The notes under the pieces: generated by a model
What the model saw: only the letters and a program-made list of their open reading frames with translations
Database searches by the model: none
What the model was told of the DNA's origin: nothing
Translations under genes and position numbers: made by a program
In this document: positions 16,394 to 25,100 of the stretch, in pieces
How the letters are laid out: every line of letters begins with the position of its first letter
How positions within the stretch are numbered: position 1 is the stretch's first letter
Assembly (NCBI GenBank): GCA_964649825.1
Contig: CAZYQW010000126.1
Location: 1-37,070, forward strand
DNA: 37,070 nucleotides
Source of the DNA: CAZYQW01 sp964649825
GTDB taxonomy: Bacteria; Planctomycetota; B15-G4; JADJEK01
Direction of reading: 5' to 3'

Positions 16394-16411
16394 CCCCCGC
16401 GAGCCCGGGGG
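16394..16411 (-). terminator. GC hairpin downstream of the esterase gene
   Basis: CCCCCG (16394-16399) pairs with CGGGGG (16406-16411) around a 6-base loop, starting six bases beyond the esterase stop. No U-tract follows. The 181-base gap to the chemoreceptor start also has two copies of CGCCCAGGC near 16350-16365 and probably holds the chemoreceptor promoter. Confidence 0.35.
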
Positions 16412-16416
16412 GTGGT

Positions 16417-18168
16417 TCAACCCCCGATCTGGATCTTCGTGTCCGCGCGCGGAGAGATCGCGTCGACGAACGTAACGGTCCCGGGGTAGGTGACGAACTG
16501 CGCGCGGATCGTCTTTCCGAGCAGGGTCGGATCATTGGGCAGGCAGAAGCCGAGGGTGGCTTGCCCGACCGGGTTCAGCACGATCGGCAGGATGACGGGA
16601 ACCGGCGTGAAGCCGAGCAGCAGGTTGCGGTCGTCGTTCGGGTCGACGGTCGAGAGCGGGAGGACGCCTTCGTCGAACCCGAGCAGGAGGAAGCCCGACT
16701 GATTCGGCGTCGGTCCGTTCATCTGATACGTGACGTCGCCGCCGGGTGCGACGGTCTTCGTTCCGGTCAAGACGGCGTCGTACGCGTCGTGCCGTGTCTC
16801 GAGGACGGTCGTGGTCGCGCCGGGGACGTCGAAGATGCCGAGGAGCATCTGGTTCGCGTTGTGGAACCACTGCTTGTGCAAGGACGTGCCCGCGAGGACG
16901 TAGGTCGGCGGGTTGGTCACGCCGGTGAAGCCGACCGTCGTGAAGCCGGTATCCGCCGTCGCGAGTCGCAGCGTGAACGGCGCGTTCGAATCGAAGTGCG
17001 CGGCGGGCGGCGTCGTGACGATCGCCTGTACGTTGGTGACGTCGAGGAGGTCGATCTCGTTCGCCGTCGTGCTGACCGCCGCGTGCAGGGTTCCGAATCC
17101 GCCCGTCGTTCGTCGGAAGATCTGCGACCAGTAGTAGCGTTTGTCGGCGAACGCGTTCACTTCGAAGTCGGCGGGATCGCGCAGGGCCGTGTGCGCTTGC
17201 AGAAAGTCGAGCGTGGTCTTCGCGTTCAAGAGCGTCCAGTCGTGCGGGTTCGGGAGGCCCGAGAACGTCGTCGACGTGACGTTTGCGCCCTTCGACACCA
17301 GGTAGTCGCGAAACTTGACGTTCTGACCGACGAGATAAGTCAAAGGATCGTCGCTGGAGTAGACGTGGTAGATCGGTACGTGGATCAGGTTGCGCGCCTG
17401 CGACACCGGCTCGACGAAGGGGGGTAGCTGCGTGCCGACGTAGTACTCGGTCATCGACTGCAGGTAGTTGAACAGGAACGGCGGCACCGGCGGTCCGGCG
17501 AAGACGTTGGGGTGCTGCATGATCATCTGGATCGCCGCGTTCTCCTGCGCGTACGAGTTGTTCAAGTCGTAGTTGCCGGCGTTCGTCGCGAGCGCGGCGA
17601 TCATCGGACGGGCGGGGTCGAGGTTGCGCGCGGTGAAGGCAGCCATCGCGCCGCCGCCGGCGGACCAGCCGACGCCGTAGATGCGATCCTCGTCGACCTT
17701 GTAGTTGTCGACGACGTACTGGAGCGCGGCTTCGACGTTCTTCTGTGGCTTGGGCGCGCCGAACGCTTGGTCGTCGAGACCGGTGACGACGCAGACGAGC
17801 CAGCCGCGCAAGTTCGCCTCGTCCGGGATGTCGCTCATGCCGTTGAAGAACGATCCCGCCGATAGTCCCCAGCCGTTCCAGACGAAGACGAGCGGCACGT
17901 TCGGCCCCTGCGGGTCGTAGCCGCACGGCGTCATGACCTGGATGCGCTCGAAGAAGCCGGTGCCGGTGAGCGCCGCGGGAACATCGATCTGGATCACCGT
18001 GTAGGGGCAGCCGACGGCGTAGGTCTCGCCGGCCTCGCGGCGCGCTCGACCACGCTCTTCCGCCCGCGGGTCCTCGACGGAGATGCTCGATTGCGCATCG
18101 AGGTCTCCTACCGCGCTGGCGAGAACCACGATGGCGAACAGCAGCGATGACGACGAGGTGATGCGCAC
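16417..18168 (-). CDS. Secreted PHB-depolymerase-like esterase with C-terminal beta domain
   Basis: A 583-residue secreted alpha/beta hydrolase. A signal peptide ends near AVGDLDA|QSS. The hydrolase domain (about 45-330) has a poly(3-hydroxybutyrate) depolymerase/feruloyl-esterase-like layout: oxyanion strand LVFVWNGWG, nucleophile elbow GVGWSAGGG, acid region HVYSSDDPLTY, and a late histidine in NPHDWTLL. Natural substrates of such proteins are polyesters or plant-derived esters, and none can be fixed here. The final ~120 residues form a beta domain (GFLLLGF, LPIVLNPVGQATLGFCLPN, IRAQFVTYPG) shared with the FG-GAP protein at 32-33.7 kb. The start is GTG 18168, supported by GGGAGAG five bases upstream. 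It sits downstream of the three-gene unknown operon on the same strand, 198 bases away, probably with its own promoter. Confidence 0.8.
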   Translation of the reverse strand: MRITSSSSLLFAIVVLASAVGDLDAQSSISVEDPRAEERGRARREAGETYAVGCPYTVIQIDVPAALTGTGFFERIQVMTPCGYDPQGPNVPLVFVWNGWGLSAGSFFNGMSDIPDEANLRGWLVCVVTGLDDQAFGAPKPQKNVEAALQYVVDNYKVDEDRIYGVGWSAGGGAMAAFTARNLDPARPMIAALATNAGNYDLNNSYAQENAAIQMIMQHPNVFAGPPVPPFLFNYLQSMTEYYVGTQLPPFVEPVSQARNLIHVPIYHVYSSDDPLTYLVGQNVKFRDYLVSKGANVTSTTFSGLPNPHDWTLLNAKTTLDFLQAHTALRDPADFEVNAFADKRYYWSQIFRRTTGGFGTLHAAVSTTANEIDLLDVTNVQAIVTTPPAAHFDSNAPFTLRLATADTGFTTVGFTGVTNPPTYVLAGTSLHKQWFHNANQMLLGIFDVPGATTTVLETRHDAYDAVLTGTKTVAPGGDVTYQMNGPTPNQSGFLLLGFDEGVLPLSTVDPNDDRNLLLGFTPVPVILPIVLNPVGQATLGFCLPNDPTLLGKTIRAQFVTYPGTVTFVDAISPRADTKIQIGG

Positions 18169-18366
18169 GACGGCTCTCCCGACGCGGAGGACGAACGAAG
18201 CGGGATGATCCTCAGACCCATTCGAGACCCGGAGGGTTCTCGAGCGAGGGATTCTAACATGGGGAGGACAGGTCGGGAGAGGGCGGCTTGGAACCGCAAG
18301 AATGGCGCGCCCGGCGGTGGAGACCGCAAGGTTGAACGTGGCGGTGCGTTCTGAATCGCTGGAACG

Positions 18367-19410
18367 TCAGGAGGCCCTTTGCTCCTTCTCCTTGAGGCCG
18401 AGCGTCTGCTGGCGCTTGTCCGGCGGGAGCTCGACTTCCGGGAACTCCTTCTCGAGGCCGGCGCGGCGGATGCAGGCGACCGCATCGGCGTAGGGGGGGC
18501 TGGACAGGGCCTTCTCCATGTAGGCCTTGCCACCGTCGAGCATCAGCAGGCTGCGCATGTAGTGCCGGCTGCGCTCGGCCCCGTACGAGGTGCCGTTCTC
18601 CAACCAGAAGATCAGCAGGTTGAGGTGGTTGGAGCGAGAGTCGAGGCGGAGGCGCTCCTTCAGCATCAGGGAGCGTTCGCACCAGAGGATCGCGGTCTTC
18701 AGATCGTCGCGACCGAGGCAGACGCCGGTGAGGTTGTTCATCGCATGCGCCTGCGTTTCGCGCTCGTACAGGTCGACGGCCGGACGTTCGATGACGGTGC
18801 GGAACAGGATCTCCGCGCCGTCGAGGTCGCCGCGGCGGTAGCGGATGTACCCGAGGAGGTTGGCGGCATCGAGTCCGTATCGGCCACCGATCGAGATGCT
18901 GCGCTTCAGCAGGGCCTCCGCGATCTCCGCCGACTTGCCGTTCTCGGTGACCGAGCGTTCGATCAGCTCGCGCAGCGGGACCGCGTCGCCGGTGCGGGAG
19001 TAGCGTCCCTCCATGTACTCGTCCAACGCCTCGAGCCGGTCGATCGCCTCCTCCGCCGCGTCGTTCACCGGGACCGGCGACAGGTCGAAGCTGAAGTCGT
19101 CGGTGCCGGCCTGTGGAGTCCCGCACAGCAGCGACTTCGCGAGACGGTAGAGGGAGACGTTGAGCCCATCGATCAGACGGTGGATCGGATCGTTCTGATC
19201 CGGAGAAGTCGTGATGAAGAACTCGGTGAGCCTCGAGAAACACGTGCCGCAATCGACCGCGTGTCGGGTGACGCTACCGAGGTCTCCGAGAGGGCGAAGG
19301 GCGCGAAGGATTCCGGTCAAGTCGCCGGTGAGCGATGGACACGAACCTTCGATGGCGACGCTGGGAGAGGACCTCAGGTGAGTCCTCGGCCGCCCTTGTG
19401 AGAACGTCAT
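18367..19410 (-). CDS. Unknown TPR-like protein with anti-sigma-like H-x3-C-x2-C motif
   Basis: A 347-residue protein, predicted cytoplasmic with no signal or membrane segment. Near the N-terminus, RHAVDCGTCFSRLTEFF matches the H-x3-C-x2-C zinc motif pattern of ZAS-type anti-sigma factors. The middle (about 130-300) is helical and TPR-like: GLDAANLLGYIRYRRGDLDGAEILF, QAHAMNNLTGVCLGRDDLKTAILW, RSLLMLDGGKAYMEKAL. No sigma factor is adjacent. The start ATG has GGGAGGAG ten bases upstream, lying inside the end of the preceding gene, so it is the third gene of a coupled set (21342 to 18367). A regulatory or adaptor role is a guess from the motifs. Confidence 0.65.
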   Translation of the reverse strand: MTFSQGRPRTHLRSSPSVAIEGSCPSLTGDLTGILRALRPLGDLGSVTRHAVDCGTCFSRLTEFFITTSPDQNDPIHRLIDGLNVSLYRLAKSLLCGTPQAGTDDFSFDLSPVPVNDAAEEAIDRLEALDEYMEGRYSRTGDAVPLRELIERSVTENGKSAEIAEALLKRSISIGGRYGLDAANLLGYIRYRRGDLDGAEILFRTVIERPAVDLYERETQAHAMNNLTGVCLGRDDLKTAILWCERSLMLKERLRLDSRSNHLNLLIFWLENGTSYGAERSRHYMRSLLMLDGGKAYMEKALSSPPYADAVACIRRAGLEKEFPEVELPPDKRQQTLGLKEKEQRAS

Positions 19411-19412
19411 GA

Positions 19413-20567
19413 CTACAGTACTCCTCCCGATTCTTCGTCATTCTCGAGGTCCAGCACCGCGCTCTCTGAATCCTGGGTGGCAAGTCTGACAATGAAGACG
19501 AGAGTCTCTCGATATCGCTGGAACAGCCGCTCGATGGACTCTTCGTCCATCTCGCTGGGCTCCTCTGCCCGATGAGCGACTTCGAGGCCGTGAAGCGTCG
19601 CGCGCACGACGCCGTACGGGCCTCGATCCGGGAAAAACCAGTTCCAAGTCCGCCGAAGATGATTGCGGAGTCCCGTACAGAACTCCTGGACCGCTTGTCG
19701 GTCGTGAAGAGCGAGCTCGCGGCAAATGCGGTTCCACCGCACGTACGCTTGATCGGTGCGCACGGCGCGGATCGGTGCCCAGAGACGCCGATAGTCCTCG
19801 GCATCGAACCCGGCGCGACCCTCCGCGCTGCTCTTGCTCGGGATCTGCGAGACGATCAAGCGCTGCTGCTGATCCGAGAGCGAGAGCGCGAAGAGGTCGA
19901 CCGCCATCGACGCGACGTAGTCGACGTCGCTCTCGGCGGTCGGCATCGAGATCAACGATTGCGACGGCGCGCCGTCGAGCTGGGCGCGAAGCCGTTCGTC
20001 GTGACGCGCCCGGACGAGCCGGAATCGAGCGAGGTGGATGTCGGCCAGGCGAAATCGCCGGCCCTGACACAACCGCTCGCGTCCCGTCTCGAGCGTCTCG
20101 AGCAGGTTCGCACGCATCTCGCCCCACACCTGCGGGTGCGCCATCTCGAGTTCGATCGCGGTGACGGGATCGCTCAGATTCGCGATGAACTGCTCGCCGA
20201 GGGCGAACAGCCACGTCGAGAGGAAGTCGACGATCCGACGGCTTCTGTAGCGGGCACGGGCCGCCGCCTCTGCCACCCGATCCACGACCTCCGAGACCGA
20301 GTACGGAGGGGTCTGACGGGCTCTGAGTTGGACGATGAACTCCGCGGCCTTCTCACGACGCCCATCGGGGCCGCCGTCATCACGCGCGACGTTCGCGATC
20401 TCCTCGACCAGCTCCGCCAGAGCTCGCCGAGCCTGCTCTAGGAGTGATGTCGGGTCACTGGACCGAACCAGCTCTCGCATCATCCGAACCCCGATCTGGC
20501 GCGTGCCCGAACGGAGTTCGGACAGGTTCTCAATGTCCACTGCCCTGAACGGGTGTTGACTGATCAT
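19413..20567 (-). CDS. Unknown helical protein, middle gene of a three-gene operon
   Basis: A protein of up to 384 residues that I do not recognise. It appears almost entirely helical, rich in Arg, Glu and Leu, with no signal peptide, membrane segment or Cys/His cluster. Distinctive stretches are SRRIVDFLSTWLFALGEQF, VWGEMRANLLETLETGRERL, and Trp-rich LRRTWNWFFPDRGPYGVVRA near residue 320, with an acidic C-terminus. The listed ATG overlaps the preceding gene by 38 bases. An in-frame GTG at 20540, leaving an 11-base overlap, is an alternative, and neither has a clear Shine-Dalgarno sequence. Two bases separate its stop from the next start. The Trp-rich part and conserved coupling suggest a partner of the TPR-like protein, but no activity can be proposed. 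Confidence 0.65.
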   Translation of the reverse strand: MISQHPFRAVDIENLSELRSGTRQIGVRMMRELVRSSDPTSLLEQARRALAELVEEIANVARDDGGPDGRREKAAEFIVQLRARQTPPYSVSEVVDRVAEAAARARYRSRRIVDFLSTWLFALGEQFIANLSDPVTAIELEMAHPQVWGEMRANLLETLETGRERLCQGRRFRLADIHLARFRLVRARHDERLRAQLDGAPSQSLISMPTAESDVDYVASMAVDLFALSLSDQQQRLIVSQIPSKSSAEGRAGFDAEDYRRLWAPIRAVRTDQAYVRWNRICRELALHDRQAVQEFCTGLRNHLRRTWNWFFPDRGPYGVVRATLHGLEVAHRAEEPSEMDEESIERLFQRYRETLVFIVRLATQDSESAVLDLENDEESGGVL

Positions 20568-21342
20568 GGATGCTCGTGAGTAGTGACGTGCCGGAGATGT
20601 TGCTTAGGTTGAGGATGTTGACGATGTCGCTGATCCACGGGATCGAGGGCACGCCAACGTTGAATGGCTTGTGAGGGGTCGGCGTCGTTCCGTCGTCCGA
20701 GCCATCGTCCGAGGTCGAGGCCCAGATCTCGGAGTCTTCGTCCTCTTCTCCTTCCGCGTCTTCCGGTTCGACCCCGTTCTCTTCGGAGGACGGACCGCTG
20801 GCGGTCTGCACGAGGCCGTAGGTCGCGAGGCCGGCGACGTCCAGCTCGACCGGAGCGGGCGGCGGCTCGCTCGGGAGCCCCTGGATCGGGAGCGGATCGG
20901 AAAGCCAGGCCTCGTCGGTCAAGGGATCGTAGAGCACGATCCAGAGGTGCATCTCGGATTGGGCGATCTGCTCCACCGTGATCGTGTCGGGGACGGTGCC
21001 CTCGAATCCGGTCGCGCCCGACATCGGGTCGACGGGAAGCGGAAAGACGAGCGCCCCCGAGAGGTCGGGGACGGACGCAGGACTCTCAGGGATCTCGACG
21101 GCGCCGTTGGTGATCAGCACGGCGGTATGGAGGTGAGTCGGTACCTGATACGCCAACGCGAATCGGGAGCCGGGTCCTGCCGGGCTCAGGTACTGGAACT
21201 CGATCTGCGACAGGTCCTGAGCGCGGACCGTGGGCGGTCCCGCCAGGAACAGCGCAAGCGGCGCCGCTGCCAGCCAGCGCTTTCGACGGCTCCAATTCCG
21301 TCGGCGTCGCGGGCCATGCTTGGAACGCGCGGGAGTATGCAC
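20530..21342 (-). CDS. Unknown secreted protein, first gene of the three-gene operon
   Basis: A 270-residue exported protein with no family I recognise. A long Arg/Lys-rich n-region leads into WLAAAPLALFLAG and a cleavage site near VRA|QD. The mature part is a beta-rich domain (about 40-170: IEFQYLSPAGPGSRFALAYQV, MHLWIVLYDPLTDEAWLSDPL), then a Pro-rich hinge, a strongly acidic stretch (about 190-225, EDAEGEEDEDSE), and a short tail (VPSIPWISDIVNILNLS). GTG 21342 is the start because GGAGGA lies exactly six bases upstream. A TTG at 21381 is open but has no such signal. An AT-richer 280-base divergent region separates it from priA and likely carries both promoters. Confidence 0.65.
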   Translation of the reverse strand: MHTPARSKHGPRRRRNWSRRKRWLAAAPLALFLAGPPTVRAQDLSQIEFQYLSPAGPGSRFALAYQVPTHLHTAVLITNGAVEIPESPASVPDLSGALVFPLPVDPMSGATGFEGTVPDTITVEQIAQSEMHLWIVLYDPLTDEAWLSDPLPIQGLPSEPPPAPVELDVAGLATYGLVQTASGPSSEENGVEPEDAEGEEDEDSEIWASTSDDGSDDGTTPTPHKPFNVGVPSIPWISDIVNILNLSNISGTSLLTSIHDQSTPVQGSGH

Positions 21343-21625
21343 GTCGATTCCTCCGATGTGGGCCGCAGCCCGTCGGGTCAAACATGAGGTTCGTCAAACA
21401 CACGGATGCGGAGCAGAGTGACGACGTTCCGAGTCATTGGTACCGCGTCATCTCATTCCCTGCGGGTTTTCCTCATCGGACGGTTTTAAGCACTGTTCCC
21501 CGAATTCCACATTTTTTCCCCAGAAACTCCACGAAGTCATGAGACTCCGTGGGTGGTGTGACGTCTCGAATTTGTATTTCTTGGCCGTACTTGTCACGCA
21601 CTCCAGAGGACGGTAACCGTCAGTC
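21343..21625. promoter_or_regulatory. AT-richer divergent intergenic region before priA and the unknown operon
   Basis: This 283-base gap is markedly less GC-rich than its surroundings, with T-runs near 21465, 21483 and 21512 and few GC-rich codons in any frame. It must hold the divergent promoters of priA and the unknown operon. I cannot assign -35/-10 boxes confidently. AGAGGA (21605-21610) is the only Shine-Dalgarno-like site before priA and is somewhat far from its ATG. Confidence 0.5.
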
Positions 21626-23839
21626 ATGTCCGAGTTCTTGGATGTCGCCCTCCATGTTCCCGTGGACCAGTTGTTCACGTATTCGGTGCCGAAGGAGCTC
21701 CGCGGGCGCCTCGTGCCCGGAATGCGGGTGCTGGTGCCGTTTCAGTCACGGCGGGTGGGGGGCACGTGCGTCGCGGTTCGCGCGGAAGCCCCGATGTTCT
21801 CGGTTCGGCCGATCCTCGCGATTCTCGAGCCGGAGACGCTGTTCTCGACTCGGATGCTGCGCCTCGCGCGTTGGATCTCCCGTCGCTATGGCGCATCGAT
21901 CGGCGAATCTTTGGACGCCGCCCTCCCTTTCGCCATTCGCCGCGGCGGGGGATTGAAGCGGATCGCCACGGCTTCCCTGGCTCTTCCCCGGACAAGCATC
22001 GAGCGCACTGTCGAGGAATTGGAAAAAAAATACCCGAAGCAGGCCCGGACATTGCGGATTCTCGCCGAGGCGGAGGGGGCGCTCGAGGTTCGTGAGCTCA
22101 TCCGTCGCGCCAAGGTCTCCGAATCTCCAGTGCGCACATTGGCGCGCCACGGCGTCCTCCGCGTCGAGAACGTAGTCCAAGAACGAGACCCATTCATGGG
22201 AGTGGTCGTGACGCCGGATGAGAAGAAGACGCTCACGCTGGCGCAGGCGGAGTGCGTGAGACGATTGGATGAGGCCATCACGGCACGGCGCGCTCTCTCC
22301 TTCCTTCTTCTTGGAGTGACCGGAAGCGGAAAAACCGAGGTCTACCTCCAGGCGCTCGCGACCGCAGTCGAGCAGGGAAGGCAGGGGATCGTGCTCGTGC
22401 CGGAGATCGCGTTGACTCCACAGACGGTCTCGCGCTTTCGAGCGCGCTTCCGGCGCGTGGCGGTGCTCCATTCCAATTTGACCGATGCCGACCGGCACGC
22501 CCAGTGGAAGATGATCCAACGCGGCGAAGCGGACATCGTCGTGGGCGCACGCTCCGCCGTGTTCGCTCCGACTCCGGCGCTGGGAGTGATCATCATCGAT
22601 GAAGAGCACGAGACGACGTTCAAGCAACAGAACGCGCCTCGCTATGACGCGCGGGAAGTCGCGCGCGCGCGGGCTCGCTTCGAGGGAGCGGTGGTCGTGC
22701 TCGGCTCGGCGACTCCGGCGCTCGAGACCTATTACCGCGCCCAAAGGGGCCGCATCGCGATGCTCCGGCTGCCCGAGCGCGTCGGCGGGGGCGTCTTCCC
22801 GGAGAGTCTGATCGCCGACCTGACGCAGACCGTCTCGCTGCCGGGCCGGCCGCGGTTCGTCTCCGATCGCCTTCGCGCGGCGATGATCGAGCGCGTCGCG
22901 CGCGGCGAGCAGGTGATCTTGTTCCTCAATCGCCGCGGCTACGCGACGGCCGCCATCTGCCGCGGGTGCGGCGCTTCGATCTCGTGCCCGAACTGCGACA
23001 TCGTCCTCGTGTACCACCGGCGCGTCGGGCGGATCCTCTGCCACTACTGCGGTCACGAGCAGAGGCTCCCGCCTCACTGTGTGCAATGCTCCGGCGTGTT
23101 TCGGCTGTCCGGGTTCGGGACCGAGCGCATCGAAGACGAGGTCCGAGCCTTTCTTCCCGAGGCTCGCGTGGCCCGCATGGACTCCGACACGATGCGCGGC
23201 CGCGGGGCGCATGAAGTCGTGCTCTCCGCGTTTCGGGACGGAAAGATCGACGTGCTGGTCGGCACGCAGATGATCGCGAAGGGACTCGACATGCCGAACG
23301 TCACCCTGGTCGGAGTGGTCGCGGCCGACACGACGTTGAACCTGCCCGACTACCGCGCCGCCGAGCGGACGTTCGGGCTTCTCGCGCAGGTCTCGGGGCG
23401 GACGGGACGGAGCGGCAAGGGAGGGCTCGTCATCGTGCAGACGTACAAACCCGAAAGCTACGCGATCCGGCTCGCGCTGCAGCACGACTACGATCGTTTC
23501 GCGGAGATCGAGCTCAGGGCCCGGCGCGTCGACTGCTATCCACCGTACGGCCATCTGGCCCGAATCGTCTGCCAGGGTCCGGAGGAAGAGGGCGCGCGCG
23601 CCGCCGCGGAGTCGATGCGCGACCACCTGTCGGAATGGGTCGCCGACGACACCACGGAGATCCTCGGCCCGGCACCGGCCCCGATCGCGATGATCAACAA
23701 CCAGCATCGATTCCACATCATCGTCAAGAGCCGGAGGCGCTCCGGCATCCGTCAGCTTGTCCGAGTCGTCCGTGGTCTCCCGCGTCCGAAGGGTCGTGTG
23801 CGGTTCCTGCTCGACGTCGACCCGCTCGCGATGCTGTGA
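21626..23839 (+). CDS. priA: Primosomal replication-restart helicase PriA
   Basis: A 737-residue superfamily-2 3'-to-5' DNA helicase that reloads the replisome at stalled forks. The N-terminal 3'-end-binding domain starts FLDVALHVPVDQLFTYSVP. Walker A is GVTGSGKT (230-237), motif II is DEEHE, and GSATPALE is motif III. A zinc-binding insertion has eight cysteines in four pairs: CRGC, CPNC, CHYC and CVQC. Helicase C-lobe motifs include GTQMIAKGLDMPNVTLV and AQVSGRTGRSGKGG. The length is normal. The first ~1 kb uses noticeably fewer GC-ending codons than the rest and contains an A8 run at 22023-22030, but the frame is intact. A hairpin follows the stop. Confidence 0.96.
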   Translation: MSEFLDVALHVPVDQLFTYSVPKELRGRLVPGMRVLVPFQSRRVGGTCVAVRAEAPMFSVRPILAILEPETLFSTRMLRLARWISRRYGASIGESLDAALPFAIRRGGGLKRIATASLALPRTSIERTVEELEKKYPKQARTLRILAEAEGALEVRELIRRAKVSESPVRTLARHGVLRVENVVQERDPFMGVVVTPDEKKTLTLAQAECVRRLDEAITARRALSFLLLGVTGSGKTEVYLQALATAVEQGRQGIVLVPEIALTPQTVSRFRARFRRVAVLHSNLTDADRHAQWKMIQRGEADIVVGARSAVFAPTPALGVIIIDEEHETTFKQQNAPRYDAREVARARARFEGAVVVLGSATPALETYYRAQRGRIAMLRLPERVGGGVFPESLIADLTQTVSLPGRPRFVSDRLRAAMIERVARGEQVILFLNRRGYATAAICRGCGASISCPNCDIVLVYHRRVGRILCHYCGHEQRLPPHCVQCSGVFRLSGFGTERIEDEVRAFLPEARVARMDSDTMRGRGAHEVVLSAFRDGKIDVLVGTQMIAKGLDMPNVTLVGVVAADTTLNLPDYRAAERTFGLLAQVSGRTGRSGKGGLVIVQTYKPESYAIRLALQHDYDRFAEIELRARRVDCYPPYGHLARIVCQGPEEEGARAAAESMRDHLSEWVADDTTEILGPAPAPIAMINNQHRFHIIVKSRRRSGIRQLVRVVRGLPRPKGRVRFLLDVDPLAML

Positions 23840-23880
23840 CGAGCGCGGACCGGAGGAGGATCGTTCGAGTTTTTCGGAGA

Positions 23881-23899
23881 GAGCCGGCCGCGCCGGCTC
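23881..23899 (+). terminator. Hairpin terminator candidate after priA
   Basis: GAGCCGGC (23881-23888) and GCCGGCTC (23892-23899) form a perfect 8-bp stem with a 3-base loop, 41 bases past the priA stop. A weak CGTCTT follows instead of a true U-tract. It precedes ogt, which therefore probably has its own promoter or relies on readthrough. Confidence 0.5.
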
Positions 23900-23993
23900 C
23901 GTCTTAGGAGTGAATCCGAGTCTTCGCGTGAGCACCGGGACCGAGGAAGCTCGGCGGCGAGAAGCGAGGGCGGATCCAGCACGAAGGAACCCA

Positions 23994-24587
23994 ATGATGG
24001 CGGCGCGAAAAGGACAGCGAGTTTGGACACGAGATACGGTCGCCTTCGGATCGATCCCGACCGCGATGGGGGTCTTCCACGTGGTCGTCGGGCCGCAGGG
24101 GGTCGTGCGGATCGAGCTGCCGGGCCGTCGACTCATGTCGCCGGCCCGTATCCCCGTGCGGGGCCACGAGGATCGGCCGGTGGAAGAGGGCGGTCCTCGC
24201 ATCGATGCCGTCGCCGCTCAGCTCACGCAGTACCTCGGGAATCGCCGGCACACGTTCGACCTGCCGCTCGATCTGCGCGGGACTCCGTTCGACCTGAGCG
24301 TGTGGCACGAGGTGGGACGAATCCCGTTCGGTCAGGTCATCACGTACGCGGAGATCGCGGAGAAGGTGGGCCGGCCCGGGGCGTTCCGCGCGGTCGGGGC
24401 CGCCAACGGCCGCAATCCGATCCCGATCGTCATCCCCTGCCACCGCGTCATTGGTAGCGGCGGACGGCTGACCGGGTACGGCGGCGGGCTGTCTCTCAAG
24501 GCGCGCCTCCTCCGTCACGAGGGTCGAATCCTCTCGACGAACCGCGCTGATGCGTCGACTCGCGTGGTGGACGAGGAACGCGCTTGA
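23994..24587 (+). CDS. ogt: Methylated-DNA--protein-cysteine methyltransferase
   Basis: A 197-residue O6-alkylguanine-DNA alkyltransferase. It moves the alkyl group from damaged guanine onto its own cysteine, a one-use repair reaction. The acceptor is C149 in IPIVIPCHRVIGSGG. Other landmarks are the helix-turn-helix region FGQVITYAEIAEKVG, the arginine-finger segment GAFRAVGAANGRNP and TGYGGGLSLKARLLRHEG. The N-terminal domain (about 1-95) is poorly conserved, with a Met/Arg-rich start. ATG 23994 has AAGGA about six bases upstream, and a second ATG follows at once. The gene lies downstream of priA, fitting a DNA-maintenance neighbourhood, and is convergent with the small lipoprotein gene. Confidence 0.93.
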   Translation: MMAARKGQRVWTRDTVAFGSIPTAMGVFHVVVGPQGVVRIELPGRRLMSPARIPVRGHEDRPVEEGGPRIDAVAAQLTQYLGNRRHTFDLPLDLRGTPFDLSVWHEVGRIPFGQVITYAEIAEKVGRPGAFRAVGAANGRNPIPIVIPCHRVIGSGGRLTGYGGGLSLKARLLRHEGRILSTNRADASTRVVDEERA

Positions 24588-24632
24588 TCGGACGGCGGAT
24601 TCCGCCCCAGACGCGACGCGTGCGACGCCCAG

Positions 24633-25001
24633 TCAGTCGTCGATCTCGGCCTCGGCATCCGCGCCCCACTCGGTGGTAGCGGAGGGTCGATAGAAGAGGG
24701 TTCCGGCCCCGGCTTCCAGATTGAACAATCGTCCGCTGAGGCCCAGAACGCCCACGTTGAGCCCGAGCACCGGCCAGATGTCGATCGCGGCGATCTCGCC
24801 GGTGTGTTTGCCGCCGCGGAACAGGTGGGCGGAGACGATCGAGCCTTCGTAATCGGGAATCTCGCCGATCGTGGCGAACGCATTGCCCCAGCCCTTCATC
24901 TGGAACTCCGGTGGCTCGGCGTCGCTTCCGATGCGAAACGAGATGCAGCCGGTACCAAGGGCGAGGGCCAAGACGGCGGGGACGAGTGAAAGTCGGCGCA
25001 T
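24633..25001 (-). CDS. Small predicted lipoprotein of unknown function
   Basis: A 122-residue secreted protein. The hydrophobic signal MRRLSLVPAVLALALGTGC ends at a lipidation cysteine, C19. The mature part is Gly/Ala-rich with alternating hydrophobic strands (IVSAHLFRGGKHTGEIAAIDIWPVLGLNVGVLGLSG, quoted only to show its strand-like pattern), compatible with a small outer-membrane-associated domain. It ends in an acidic tail. I do not recognise the family. ATG 25001 is chosen because it gives the lipoprotein signal and has GGAG nine bases upstream. An upstream in-frame start would bury the signal. It is convergent with ogt. Confidence 0.65.
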   Translation of the reverse strand: MRRLSLVPAVLALALGTGCISFRIGSDAEPPEFQMKGWGNAFATIGEIPDYEGSIVSAHLFRGGKHTGEIAAIDIWPVLGLNVGVLGLSGRLFNLEAGAGTLFYRPSATTEWGADAEAEIDD

Positions 25002-25100
25002 GGGTTGGATCTCCAGTCGGTTCGACAGGTAATCAGCACGTGTCATGCCAACCGGGCCGGTCATACCGTTCCGCTCGACTGCTTTCCACTCGAGCCCCGC

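Noticed and set aside
21340..21381. TTG 21381 as start of the secreted unknown protein
   Set aside because: It has no Shine-Dalgarno sequence, while GTG 21342 has GGAGGA at ideal spacing and gives a normal signal peptide.
22023..22030. A8 run inside priA as a programmed slippage site
   Set aside because: The reading frame is intact and both sides align to a normal-length PriA; no stimulatory structure or alternative product is evident.
24594..24606. GGCGGATTCCGCC as a terminator between ogt and the lipoprotein gene
   Set aside because: It is a palindrome with a one-base centre, too tight to form a hairpin, and no U-tract follows.
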